Virus record (IMG/VR): IMGVR_UViG_3300045912_000683
Location: 1-24,251 of that record
Source of the DNA: a virus
DNA: 24,251 bases
Direction: 5' to 3' (one strand)
Positions within the stretch are counted from its first letter, which is position 1. Each line of letters begins with the position of its first letter. Shown piece by piece: positions 5,800-13,448 of the stretch. A model generated the notes under the pieces. The model saw nothing but the letters and a program-made list of their open reading frames with translations. It was not told where the DNA came from and searched no databases. Made by a program: the position numbers and the translations under genes.

Positions 5800-6372
5800 A
5801 TGAGAATAAATGAAAAACAATCAGAATACATAGTAAAAATTATAATTGTAGCAACAATTTTAACATTTGTCTTTTTTACAAATGTTATCATTAAAAAAAA
5901 TGTTTTTAATAATGAATTAAAAAGAAATTTAAAAGAAAAACAATCATATATTCATAAAATTTCAAATAATTATAGTGATACAACCCAAACTAATGCAATA
6001 AGAATGAATAAAGCATTACTGTTTCATTCTAAAAGATTGGGAATTCCCCTTAATATATCATTTGGTATTGCTTATTATGAATCTGGTTATAGGGGTGTTT
6101 GGGATAATAAATGGAAACATAATCGCATTTCACCATCTGGAGCTCTTGGTGCAATGCAAATAATGCCGCAATGGGCTAATTCTTATCATTCAAAAGATTA
6201 TTTTGTCACAAAACGTGACCTTTTAGAAGATATTGACCTTAATGTTGAAATTGCTCTAAATATTCTCAGTTCTCATTATAAAAAATATGGGGATTGGGGA
6301 TTGGCATTGGGACATTATAATACTGGGCGTCCTGTTATAAATAATTATGTTCTAAAAATCTTAAATTTTTAA
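5800..6372 (+). CDS. Membrane-anchored lytic transglycosylase (SLT domain)
   Basis: A single hydrophobic helix (about 10-32, IVKIIIVATILTFVFFTNVI) near the N-terminus, not followed by a cleavage site I can see, would anchor the 190-residue protein in the inner membrane with its domain in the periplasm. Residues 66-190 form an SLT/goose-lysozyme-type domain: catalytic Glu E94 in AYYESGYRG, then GALGAMQIMPQWA (114-126) and LALGHYNTG (168-176). It would cleave peptidoglycan glycan strands. A signal-anchor endolysin for host lysis fits, given the holin-like gene 300 nt downstream; a wall-piercing entry enzyme is the alternative. There is no Shine-Dalgarno motif before the ATG. Confidence 0.85.
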   Translation: MRINEKQSEYIVKIIIVATILTFVFFTNVIIKKNVFNNELKRNLKEKQSYIHKISNNYSDTTQTNAIRMNKALLFHSKRLGIPLNISFGIAYYESGYRGVWDNKWKHNRISPSGALGAMQIMPQWANSYHSKDYFVTKRDLLEDIDLNVEIALNILSSHYKKYGDWGLALGHYNTGRPVINNYVLKILNF

Positions 6373-6391
6373 TTTTTTTTCACAATCCAAA

Positions 6392-6399
6392 GATAAATA
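6392..6399 (+). promoter_or_regulatory. GATAAATA late-promoter-like motif
   Basis: An exact GATAAATA lies 13 nt before the ATG at 6413, in the 40-nt gap after the transglycosylase gene. It would start a unit containing the small gene at 6413 and the holin-like gene. No distinct -35 element is visible, as in T4 late promoters. Confidence 0.5.
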
Positions 6400-6412
6400 A
6401 ATAAAATAATTA

Positions 6413-6643
6413 ATGGAAACAAACGCTTGGTTTAAGATAACAATTCAATTTACAGTTGAAACAGAAGACAAAAAAGGCAATTTAAAACATAAAAAAGAAA
6501 AAAAAGACTATTTAATTTTTGGGACAGATCCCAAAAACGTCCAAGAAAAATTTTTTGAAATCGGGTTGTATGACAATATTGACGAATCAGATGTTAGAAT
6601 AATTTCAATAGTTAAGACTAACATTTTCTTAGTTATCCCTTAA
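6413..6643 (+). CDS. Small hypothetical protein, faintly DUF4494-like
   Basis: This 76-residue protein begins NAWFKITIQFTVETEDKKGN and continues with a Lys-rich segment and KKDYLIFGTDPKNVQEKFFE. The order of an N-terminal aromatic beta strand, a charged turn, then 'yLv.a.s..eAe..' recalls the N-terminal part of DUF4494 proteins, which are common in Bacteroidota and their phages. The match is from memory and weak; family members are usually longer. There is no membrane helix. It has its own GATAAATA motif 13 nt upstream and precedes the holin-like gene. Its role is unknown. Confidence 0.6.
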   Translation: METNAWFKITIQFTVETEDKKGNLKHKKEKKDYLIFGTDPKNVQEKFFEIGLYDNIDESDVRIISIVKTNIFLVIP

Positions 6644-6673
6644 AAAAAATTAAAATTGGAAAAATTAAAAACT

Positions 6674-6949
6674 ATGCTAGGAAACATTAAAGAATTTTCA
6701 TTCGCTGAAATGTTTTCTAATGATTCAGGAAGAACATCTATCACTAAATTTGCAGGATTTTATATCATTATGATTGGCGGATTTTGTTTTTTCTTAGGTT
6801 GTATTGACATCATGTTTCTTGATAAAACGGTTGACATCATCACTGAATCCACTGTTTTTACAGGAATAGGCGCAGGTTTATTAGGTGTTAAAAACATTGT
6901 TAACGGTCAAAAAACTAATGTAACAAATAATGGTCACAATGGAGAATAA
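6674..6949 (+). CDS. Two-helix membrane protein, candidate holin
   Basis: From ATG 6674 the product is 91 residues; an in-frame TTG at 6656 could add six residues, and TTG starts are used elsewhere in this window. A polar N-terminus contains NDSGRTSITKFAGFY, an 'S..rf' entry often seen in small phage membrane proteins. Then come a hydrophobic helix (about 27-48, GFYIIMIGGFCFFLGCIDIMF), a short acidic loop, a second glycine-rich helix (59-75, STVFTGIGAGLLGVKNIV) and a polar tail. Size and topology fit a class II-type holin, and the nearby transglycosylase supports a lysis role. It overlaps the next gene. There is no sequence proof of pore formation. Confidence 0.6.
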   Translation: MLGNIKEFSFAEMFSNDSGRTSITKFAGFYIIMIGGFCFFLGCIDIMFLDKTVDIITESTVFTGIGAGLLGVKNIVNGQKTNVTNNGHNGE

Positions 6950-7136
6950 TGATTATGATCAAATAATTATTCAACTAAATCTTAATGGTGTAGGTGTAAG
7001 AAATCTTTCTATCTTAAAAAAGGACCTTGAAATGATTTCAAGTGATAATGGTTGCGATAAAAGTGAAGTTTTAATCCATTTAATAAATGATTTACTATGC
7101 CCAACAGAGACGCACCAAAAAAACTTAATGGAATAG
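6930..7136 (+). CDS. Small hypothetical protein
   Basis: The product is 68 residues from ATG 6930 or 65 from ATG 6939; both starts lie inside the end of the holin-like gene, so they are translationally coupled. The sequence suggests a strand (QIIIQLNLNGVGVRNL) followed by two helices and a Cys (SDNGCDKSEVLIHLINDLL). It has no membrane span and no family that I recognise. It overlaps the next gene by 40 nt, an unusually long overlap here. Expression is likely given the coupling, but its role is unknown. Confidence 0.5.
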   Translation: MVTMENNDYDQIIIQLNLNGVGVRNLSILKKDLEMISSDNGCDKSEVLIHLINDLLCPTETHQKNLME

Positions 7137-7435
7137 AAACAGTAGATTTAGAGATTAAAGGATGGTTATCCCCATTAACTATAGAATGGGGATATTCTTT
7201 TATAAATGGTCACCAATATCTATTTTGGCATATAAAAGATACTGATCATTGGTTTAAAATTTCTCAATACGAGATTGAATATTATGAAATTACATCTATA
7301 ATAGACCATTTTATTAAAACTTTGGAGATTTTTAGGAATGATTATTTAGAATGGTTTTTTTTACCTAAAGAGGAAAAAACTGATTGGATGATTGAATATA
7401 TAGAGATTTTTAAAGATTACATAAAAATTGCCTAA
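7097..7435 (+). CDS. Hypothetical protein rich in aromatic residues
   Basis: The 112-residue product is not recognised. It is rich in Trp, Tyr and Phe (GWLSPLTIEWGYSF, YLFWHIKDTDHWF, EWFFLPKEEKTDWM) and acidic overall, with no signal peptide or membrane helix. A beta-type first half followed by helices is suggested. The ATG at 7097 is the only good start, giving the 40-nt overlap with the preceding gene. It ends the small-gene run started at 6413; the next gene has its own promoter-like motif. Confidence 0.55.
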   Translation: MPNRDAPKKLNGIETVDLEIKGWLSPLTIEWGYSFINGHQYLFWHIKDTDHWFKISQYEIEYYEITSIIDHFIKTLEIFRNDYLEWFFLPKEEKTDWMIEYIEIFKDYIKIA

Positions 7436-7448
7436 GAATTTTTTTTAT

Positions 7449-7456
7449 GATAAATA
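7449..7456 (+). promoter_or_regulatory. GATAAATA late-promoter-like motif
   Basis: An exact GATAAATA sits 22 nt before the ATG at 7479 in a 43-nt gap. It would drive the unit 7479-9208. Confidence 0.5.
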
Positions 7457-7478
7457 ATTAAAACAAATCTTATCAAAA

Positions 7479-7982
7479 ATGGATAATTTTAGTAACTATT
7501 GGGTTTGGAACACATTTGATTATCAAGGAGAAGTTTCTGAACTAGAAAAAACTGAAACAGAAGATGGTGTTGACTATTTAGTTTTTAAAGATGGTAAAAG
7601 AGCTTCTACACAACTAATTGGTGATATTATTTCACCAATAGATGATTTTTCAGCAATAGAAATAATAAATTTAAGAAATAAAACTGGAGAATATAGTAAA
7701 AATAACATACCAATAGGGCAATCCGCATCTTTAAAAGTTGAATCACAACAACCACAACATAACTTTTCTATTGCGTCTTCAATTATTAAATCTGTAAAAA
7801 AAGAGGTTAAAAATATAGAAATAATTGTTTCTTTAGAATTGCCTAAATATAGTGGTATATTATTTACTAAAGATAATTTTGATATATTAGATGAAGAGAT
7901 TGAAACTGAAATAAAAAATATGATTTTACTCTATAAAGATGAAATTATTGATAAAATTTATAAAAAATACGTAAGCCAATGA
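7479..7982 (+). CDS. Hypothetical protein, possible virion component
   Basis: This 167-residue acidic protein is not recognised. It opens with an aromatic segment (NYWVWNTFDYQGEV), has a beta-type middle with a Gln/Ser-rich linker (KVESQQPQHNFSIASS), then a strand (NIEIIVSLELPKYSGILF) and a C-terminal amphipathic helix ending KIYKKYVSQ. The late-type motif upstream and its place at the head of a run leading into the baseplate genes suggest late expression. The stop overlaps the Nudix start by 4 nt (ATGA). Confidence 0.55.
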   Translation: MDNFSNYWVWNTFDYQGEVSELEKTETEDGVDYLVFKDGKRASTQLIGDIISPIDDFSAIEIINLRNKTGEYSKNNIPIGQSASLKVESQQPQHNFSIASSIIKSVKKEVKNIEIIVSLELPKYSGILFTKDNFDILDEEIETEIKNMILLYKDEIIDKIYKKYVSQ

Positions 7983-8494
7983 CACCTGTATTTTCAAACA
8001 AATCATTTAATTTGTTTTTAAATGATGATTATCCAAGATTACAATTAAAATATAAATCTGTTCTATTGCTTCCTTATATTTTGGATAGTAACAATAAAAT
8101 AGATAAAATTTTATTATTAAATGAGCCATATCTAACCCGAACATATCAAAATAATATTATTGCTCCTATTACAGGAACAATTGAAAATGGTGAAACATTA
8201 GTTCAAACAATTGTTAGAGAATTATGGGAAGAAGGTGGAATTGAACTTAAACCAGATGATATACCTACTAGAATTGACAATTTAGGATATATTTATACAA
8301 ATAAATGGTCAAATGAAAAATATTATTGTTTTGGTATTAATATCACCGGTTTAGAGCGTTCTAAACCAAAAGGAGACGGGTCTAAAAAGGAAAAAAATAT
8401 TGAAATTAATGAATATAATCCCAAAGACGTTATTGATATAAGAGAATCTTTAGTTTTGTCATCAGTTTATTTATTACTTTATAATAAAATTTAA
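7979..8494 (+). CDS. Nudix hydrolase
   Basis: This 171-residue protein contains a perfect Nudix box, G-x5-E-x7-REL-x-EE-x-G-I, at residues 66-88 (G66, E72, R80-E81-L82, E84-E85, G87-I88), preceded by the expected beta strands (SVLLLPYILD; KILLLNEPYLTR). The Glu residues of the box bind Mg2+ or Mn2+. Such enzymes hydrolyse a nucleoside diphosphate linked to another group; candidates are oxidised dNTPs, ADP-ribose, NAD or capped RNA ends. The substrate cannot be read from the sequence. T4 encodes a Nudix enzyme (NudE), so a phage-encoded one has precedent. It starts by ATGA overlap with the upstream gene and lies 4 nt from the next. Confidence 0.9.
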   Translation: MTPVFSNKSFNLFLNDDYPRLQLKYKSVLLLPYILDSNNKIDKILLLNEPYLTRTYQNNIIAPITGTIENGETLVQTIVRELWEEGGIELKPDDIPTRIDNLGYIYTNKWSNEKYYCFGINITGLERSKPKGDGSKKEKNIEINEYNPKDVIDIRESLVLSSVYLLLYNKI

Positions 8495-8498
8495 TAAA

Positions 8499-8804
8499 AT
8501 GAATCATAATAAAAGAAGAAAAATTGAAAAAGAATTAGGTCTTTTTAAGCTAAAAAATACCTCATATAAGAATAGAATGAAAATAATGAGTCGTAAAATT
8601 TTAGCTGGTCAGCAAATAAATGATTATAATCAAAATAATATTGAAAACCAAAGGATTAATGATGAATCAGAATGGTATGTAAAAAGATTTAATTTTTATT
8701 TAGAACTATATGGAGATCACGAAAAGGCTAAAATAGATGCTGATAAAGAATTAGAATCCCGTAGAAACAAAATAGTACAAAAACGAAAAAAATATTCGTT
8801 GTGA
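8499..8804 (+). CDS. Small highly basic hypothetical protein
   Basis: This 101-residue protein is rich in Lys, Arg and Asn, and helical throughout. It has a basic start (NHNKRRKIEKELG) and a charged C-terminal helix (EKAKIDADKELESRRNKIVQKRKKYSL). It could bind nucleic acid or act as a small assembly factor, but no motif is diagnostic. The final TGA overlaps the GTG start of the next gene (GTGA, 8801-8804), showing translational coupling. Confidence 0.55.
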   Translation: MNHNKRRKIEKELGLFKLKNTSYKNRMKIMSRKILAGQQINDYNQNNIENQRINDESEWYVKRFNFYLELYGDHEKAKIDADKELESRRNKIVQKRKKYSL

Positions 8805-9208
8805 ACTTTTATGTTACTTTTAAAACAATAAATGAATTAAAAAAAAATGTATTTTCTGTTAGAAAACAACATATTATTGATATACAAAACATTTTTAAAG
8901 AAATTGGTTATACAATAGGTGATGAGAACCCAATAAAAGAATCTATTATTAATAAAAAAATAGAAAAATCTTTATTATATTCTATCAATAGAAATATACC
9001 AATTGTAATCTATTCGAATCCTTGGTTAACTGAAGAAACTGTTATAAATCTATTAAAGTGGATAGAATCTCATAACCCGTATTGCCAATTTATCTTATTA
9101 ACAAATAAAGGAGAGAATGAAGATTATTATAAATTTTTTGACAGGGTTTTATTTTTTTTAGAAATAAAAAAAATGCGTATTTTTAAGAACAATAGTCTTA
9201 AAACATGA
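8801..9208 (+). CDS. Hypothetical protein with GTG start
   Basis: The 135-residue frame starts at GTG 8801 in a GTGA overlap with the previous stop; no better ATG exists nearby. The C-terminal half shows an alternating strand-helix-strand pattern (IPIVIYSNPWLTEETVINLL, then CQFILLTNKG), which resembles part of an alpha/beta nucleotide- or protein-binding fold, but lacks a Walker A motif. The family is unknown. It ends inside the next late-type motif (TGA within CATGATAAATA), so the following promoter overlaps its stop. Confidence 0.5.
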   Translation: MNFYVTFKTINELKKNVFSVRKQHIIDIQNIFKEIGYTIGDENPIKESIINKKIEKSLLYSINRNIPIVIYSNPWLTEETVINLLKWIESHNPYCQFILLTNKGENEDYYKFFDRVLFFLEIKKMRIFKNNSLKT

Positions 9209-9214
9209 TAAATA
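9207..9214 (+). promoter_or_regulatory. GATAAATA late-promoter-like motif before the baseplate cluster
   Basis: An exact GATAAATA overlaps the stop of the previous gene and lies 8 nt before the ATG at 9223. It is the only such motif before the run 9223-17977, so it could drive the whole baseplate block. Confidence 0.55.
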
Positions 9215-9222
9215 TATAAAAA

Positions 9223-11301
9223 ATGCCTGTACCTAGACCTCCTAAAAAAGAAATAAGTGCAACGGTTTTGGCAGAAAAGGAAATTTCTGAATCAAATAAT
9301 ACAATAAATCAATCCCAACTAATAAAACAAGGATATGAGGCAATTATTTTAGAAAATTTACCCAATAATAGGATAAAGATAAAAATATTTCAAACTAATC
9401 AAATAGTTGAAGGAACTTCTATTTCTTTAAGGCAAACTTATGTAATATATCCTTCCGAATCTAATCAAATTACATCGCTTTCAACCCAATCTGAAGAAAT
9501 AAATCAAGATACAATACCAAATAAATTTGGTGAATCTTTTGATAAAAGACTTGTATTTGCTCAAGAAGGGGATAAAATTCTAACATCTTTTAATAGTACC
9601 GTAGAAGCGCCTCTAACTGACGGTATGGCTTTTAAGGATACTTATACAAAAGATGGGAAATCAGCAACTAAATTTGTCCCTTGGTCACAATATACTAAAT
9701 CAGATTCACTAAATGAGTTTTTTGGCGTTCCATCACTAATGAATGAAAATGCTTACATAAATCTGTTTGCAGCAGGAGGTAAAAATAATAATAAATACTT
9801 ATTTGATGGTGAAAAACGGTGGTATAATGTAAAAGAAAGAAGCATAGAAAATGGTCAAGGAGTTCAACCATCATCAACACCAACTGTTTCAGAAATAGTA
9901 GAATGGAGTAAACAACCTGAAAATATCAATAAATTTCCCTATAGATTTCAAGATTTTGCATATTGTAAATATTGGAATAAAATTCCAAATAATTATTTAA
10001 TAACCCTAAGGAGATACCCGTATCCTGTTAATGATGCTGTTGATTTGGGTGTTATTGACAATGAAGTAGAACCCACCAGTTTAAGACCAGCGGCAACTTT
10101 ATTGTCTTGGTTGGGTGAATCTACAGGAAACACAATGAATTCTATATTGGGACCATTAGAAACTTCTCTAAAATGGGGTGAAGCAAAAGCACAAGTTTGG
10201 GAAGTTACAACTGATGTAACACCTGCAACTGTGAACAATCCAGCTCCCAAATACGCATTTATTGCGCAAGCATTAACAGGTGGATTGGCAAGTACAAGAC
10301 AAAAACAACCACCTCCTACACCACAGGACCCGTATAACAATGGTCCATACGCAAATAAAATATATGGTCCCGTTAACGTAATTGACAGTGTTAAAAAGAG
10401 AGAACGGGGGATGGAATTTAAACATTCTCTAAATTTAGTATTTGAATGGGTTGCTAGACCTTACGGGGGAATAAATACAAAAGCAGCAGCACTGGATATA
10501 ATTGGTAATATATTGGTATGTTGTTCAGCCACCGCACCATTTTGGGGAGGAATAAACCGTTTTATGCCATCTGCCGCGCAAGGACAAACAGACCCATTTT
10601 TAGGAGGTCCGGCTGGACGTCAAGCATGGATAAACGCAAATCCAGGACAATTTTTGTCTGCAGTTATGAGCCAATTTAATACAATATATGATAATATTAA
10701 AGGTATTTTTGACCAATTGATGGGAAATCCTATTGAAGGATTAAAAAAATTGGCAAATGATGGTGCAAAAGATTTTATGAAATACGCTACAACTGATGGT
10801 AGAACAATAGTTCAAGGAATCCGTTCACTCCTAACGGGTGAACCTGTAGGCGAATGGCATGTTACAATTGGTGCACCACATAACCCAATTATGATGATTG
10901 GTAATCTGATTTGTACAAATTGTAAAATAGAATTAGGGGACGAAATGGGTCCTGATGATTTTCCAATTGAAATAAAAGCAACTATAACATTAGAACACGG
11001 GATGCCGAGAGACCGAGTTGGTATAGAATCAATGTTTAATAAGGGTAGAGGAAGATTTTATTCGCTTCCAAAAGGATATGAAGAATCATTTAGCTCACTA
11101 TCTGAAACAAGAGTTGATAAAGTCACTGGTAAAACTATTATTTCAAGGTTAAAAACAATTGATAAAGCAGTTGTAGGTAGTAAAAGAACTGCATTGTATT
11201 CTCTTGGTTTTGATTCTCCAGAGAATATAGAAGCAGAAAACAAGAAAGCAAGGGAAGCAAACGAAAGGGATAGAGAAAATAATTCTACACCTCAAAAATA
11301 A
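9223..11301 (+). CDS. Large tail/baseplate structural protein
   Basis: This 692-residue protein heads the baseplate cluster. The N-terminal 100 residues are low in complexity and polar; the centre is rich in Pro, Gly and Asn. The most distinctive part is the C-terminal third: WHVTIGAPHNPIMMIGNL (about 545-562), then a strand, then 'GPDDFPIEIKATITLEHGMPRDR' (about 575-597) and FNKGRGRFYSLP. I recall this 'tiG.P.nPimmignLi....PddfP.ei...i.LeHgmpRdr' pattern in virion proteins of other large myophages, but no precise T4 counterpart is certain. By position, a tube-cap or tube-initiator role (T4 gp48/gp54) is one option; a baseplate wedge protein is another. There is no signal peptide. It is 5 nt from the gp53-like gene. 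Confidence 0.65.
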   Translation: MPVPRPPKKEISATVLAEKEISESNNTINQSQLIKQGYEAIILENLPNNRIKIKIFQTNQIVEGTSISLRQTYVIYPSESNQITSLSTQSEEINQDTIPNKFGESFDKRLVFAQEGDKILTSFNSTVEAPLTDGMAFKDTYTKDGKSATKFVPWSQYTKSDSLNEFFGVPSLMNENAYINLFAAGGKNNNKYLFDGEKRWYNVKERSIENGQGVQPSSTPTVSEIVEWSKQPENINKFPYRFQDFAYCKYWNKIPNNYLITLRRYPYPVNDAVDLGVIDNEVEPTSLRPAATLLSWLGESTGNTMNSILGPLETSLKWGEAKAQVWEVTTDVTPATVNNPAPKYAFIAQALTGGLASTRQKQPPPTPQDPYNNGPYANKIYGPVNVIDSVKKRERGMEFKHSLNLVFEWVARPYGGINTKAAALDIIGNILVCCSATAPFWGGINRFMPSAAQGQTDPFLGGPAGRQAWINANPGQFLSAVMSQFNTIYDNIKGIFDQLMGNPIEGLKKLANDGAKDFMKYATTDGRTIVQGIRSLLTGEPVGEWHVTIGAPHNPIMMIGNLICTNCKIELGDEMGPDDFPIEIKATITLEHGMPRDRVGIESMFNKGRGRFYSLPKGYEESFSSLSETRVDKVTGKTIISRLKTIDKAVVGSKRTALYSLGFDSPENIEAENKKAREANERDRENNSTPQK

Positions 11302-11306
11302 TTGGT

Positions 11307-11894
11307 ATGATAACTTTTAGATATACAATAGATAATAAAGAAGAAACACAAAAAAATGGCGAAATCTACATAGATTTTATTAAAAAAGATTTTAGAGATC
11401 GTCCTGTTGAAAAAATACTAAATTTTTACATTGTAAAAGAAGATGATCTTTGCAGACCAGATAAGATTTCTAAAAAAATGTATGGTGATCAAAATAGTCT
11501 TGAAATCTTACTAAAAACAAATGAAATTTCAAACCCATTTTCAATTGAAGAGGGAGAAATTCTTTATCAATTTGACAGGGTTTCAGTTGAAAAGAGTATG
11601 ACAAATAATACTGCAATTGCATATAAAAGGGATATTAGAGAACAGTATATAAAACCCGACAAGGGATCAAAAATAGACCCAAATCTACTATTATTTGAAA
11701 ATCGTGAAGACGCTGCAGAAAAGAATAAAGATCTTAATTTACCACCAAATTTTGCAAAAATAGGTGATTTAGAGGTTAAAATAGAGGGAGGTAAAATCAT
11801 ATTTGGTGATGATGTAACCCGAAATAATCAAGATTGTGACAAACCGTTATCAAAAAGTCAATTACTAGAGAAAATTATAAAAAATAGGATTTAA
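11307..11894 (+). CDS. Baseplate wedge protein, gp53-like, with LysM-like domain
   Basis: This 195-residue protein has a LysM-like segment at about 41-90: YIVKEDDLCRPDKISKKMYG (41-60), then a helix (SLEILLKTN), then EISNPFSIEEGEIL (73-86). This is the 'y.v...D..r.D.is...yGd...w..il..N.i.nPf.i..G..l' pattern of the T4 gp53 family and related wedge proteins, where the fold binds other baseplate subunits rather than peptidoglycan. The C-terminal part is polar, ending in a short basic helix. T4 gp53 has a similar size (about 196 residues). Its neighbours are hub and wedge genes, as expected. I am fairly sure of the domain and reasonably sure of the role. Confidence 0.75.
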   Translation: MITFRYTIDNKEETQKNGEIYIDFIKKDFRDRPVEKILNFYIVKEDDLCRPDKISKKMYGDQNSLEILLKTNEISNPFSIEEGEILYQFDRVSVEKSMTNNTAIAYKRDIREQYIKPDKGSKIDPNLLLFENREDAAEKNKDLNLPPNFAKIGDLEVKIEGGKIIFGDDVTRNNQDCDKPLSKSQLLEKIIKNRI

Positions 11895-11900
11895 TCTATT

Positions 11901-13433
11901 ATGGAACTTGACGAAAAAACAATAATAAAGTCATTATTTGACCCTACTATTCCTATTGATAAAATGGAGATACGTGATGTTTCTACTAAGACAGGTGACG
12001 AATATGGTCCTGATGTTAAAGGAACTGAAACTGGGTGGAAAGTAGAAAATTTATTGGGTCAAGATTATCCTTTTATCATTATTAATGATTACCATTTTGA
12101 TGAACGGGAAATCCTTTATTTTGAAATAAATGAATCAGATTTTTTGCCAACTTGTACTTTTATATTTAGTTTAGTAAAATCAGATGTATTTTCATCAAAA
12201 TCAATGCCAAAAGATGGTGATATTTTATCAGTGTTTATAAGAGCAAAAAATGATGCTTTTAAACCTATTAGAAATGATTATTTAATCCTAACTTGTGATG
12301 CTGGTGAAGGTGGTTTGGAAAATTTAGGTAGGGAAATAACTATTACGGGTGAATTATTTATTCCGCGCATACATGATCAAAAAATTGCTTCAAAAAAGGG
12401 AACTTCTTTTTCAGTGTTAAAAGAAATTGCTAAAGAATTAGGATTAGGATTTGCAACAAATGAATCTGATACAAATGATTTTCAAGAATGGGTATGCCCT
12501 AATGAATCTTATAAACAATGGATTGAAAAAATTGCAAAACATTCTTGGAAGAATACTGAATCATTTTATAAAGTATTTATTGATGTTTATTATCACCTAA
12601 ATTTTGTGAATGTTAACAACCAATTGATTGGACAAGAAATAGTTGCATCACAAATAATTGATATTCCTGGTATTAAAAACTATTGGTTAGACCAAAAAAA
12701 TGATAGTCAAGATAATCAGCAGGTTTCAACCAAAATGTTAACAAATATTGATGGGTTTTCTCCAACCAATATGTTTATTAAAGGATACAAAACAATAAAT
12801 AACAGCTCTTCTATAAATAAAATATGGGGATACAAAAAATTAATACAATTTTTTGATCTTAAATCTAAGAAATATTGGGAATTATTTATAGAACCAATTG
12901 TAACAAAGGGTGCAGAACGTGAAAAAATCCTATTAAAAGGTAGAATAAAGACAAATAAAAGTGATAATAATCCCAAAACGTATGAAGAAGATCTTTGGAA
13001 AACACAAAATATATCTGAATGGAAAGGAATACAATCAAAAAATGTTCATTCCAAATGGTTTTATGCAGAAGAATATAATGCTAGAAACTTAGCAGAATTA
13101 GAAAAAATGTATCTTGAAGTAAGAATAAACAGATGGAACCCAAATATTTTTATGTATGAAAAATTGCCTGTTTTATTTATGAATAGTGAAATAGATTATA
13201 CAAAAAATACATCAGATACCTCTGCAGAAGACGAAGAAATAATTGGAAATGAAACATTTAGATTACCTTCAATAGACCAATTTAATAGTGGATTTTATGT
13301 TGTTTTTGGAAAACGAATATTATATGAAAAAAATAACAGCCAATTTGACCCATATCCTAGTGGAACAAAATATTCAGGTCCAATGTTCTCTGAAGTAATA
13401 ATGTTAACAAGAAGGGAGTGGAATATTCCTTAA
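11901..13433 (+). CDS. Baseplate hub protein, gp27/gpD-like
   Basis: The 510-residue product shows a beta-rich first part (PFIIINDYHFDEREILYFEI, then CTFIFSLVKSD; residues about 55-100) and a second beta domain. Residues about 165-250 then contain SFSVLKEIAKELGLGFATN, a helix with SYKQWIEKIAKHSW, and FYKVFIDVYYHLNFVNVN. This 'lk.ia..lgL....n...t.D...W......y...i..i..h.......ff...id..y.lnfv' series is typical of the hub proteins (T4 gp27, P2 gpD and relatives) that form the ring on which the spike sits. The C-terminal 150 residues are specific. The spike gene lies one gene downstream, consistent with a hub complex. Confidence 0.62.
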   Translation: MELDEKTIIKSLFDPTIPIDKMEIRDVSTKTGDEYGPDVKGTETGWKVENLLGQDYPFIIINDYHFDEREILYFEINESDFLPTCTFIFSLVKSDVFSSKSMPKDGDILSVFIRAKNDAFKPIRNDYLILTCDAGEGGLENLGREITITGELFIPRIHDQKIASKKGTSFSVLKEIAKELGLGFATNESDTNDFQEWVCPNESYKQWIEKIAKHSWKNTESFYKVFIDVYYHLNFVNVNNQLIGQEIVASQIIDIPGIKNYWLDQKNDSQDNQQVSTKMLTNIDGFSPTNMFIKGYKTINNSSSINKIWGYKKLIQFFDLKSKKYWELFIEPIVTKGAEREKILLKGRIKTNKSDNNPKTYEEDLWKTQNISEWKGIQSKNVHSKWFYAEEYNARNLAELEKMYLEVRINRWNPNIFMYEKLPVLFMNSEIDYTKNTSDTSAEDEEIIGNETFRLPSIDQFNSGFYVVFGKRILYEKNNSQFDPYPSGTKYSGPMFSEVIMLTRREWNIP

Positions 13434-13448
13434 TAAAAAAATTATAAA

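Noticed and set aside
9993-10340. Antisense ORF of 115 codons opposite the 692-residue gene
   Set aside because: It is a reverse-frame shadow of a strongly coding + strand gene with protein-like codon use; all other genes are on the + strand.
11347-11576. LysM-like domain as a peptidoglycan hydrolase part
   Set aside because: Its context and the gp53-type pattern indicate a structural wedge protein; no catalytic domain is attached.
12716-12976. Other minus-strand and shifted ORFs inside large genes (for example 14347-14586, 15376-15681, 18644-18925)
   Set aside because: Each lies wholly within a recognised + strand gene, has no conserved motif and no leader resembling those of the accepted genes.
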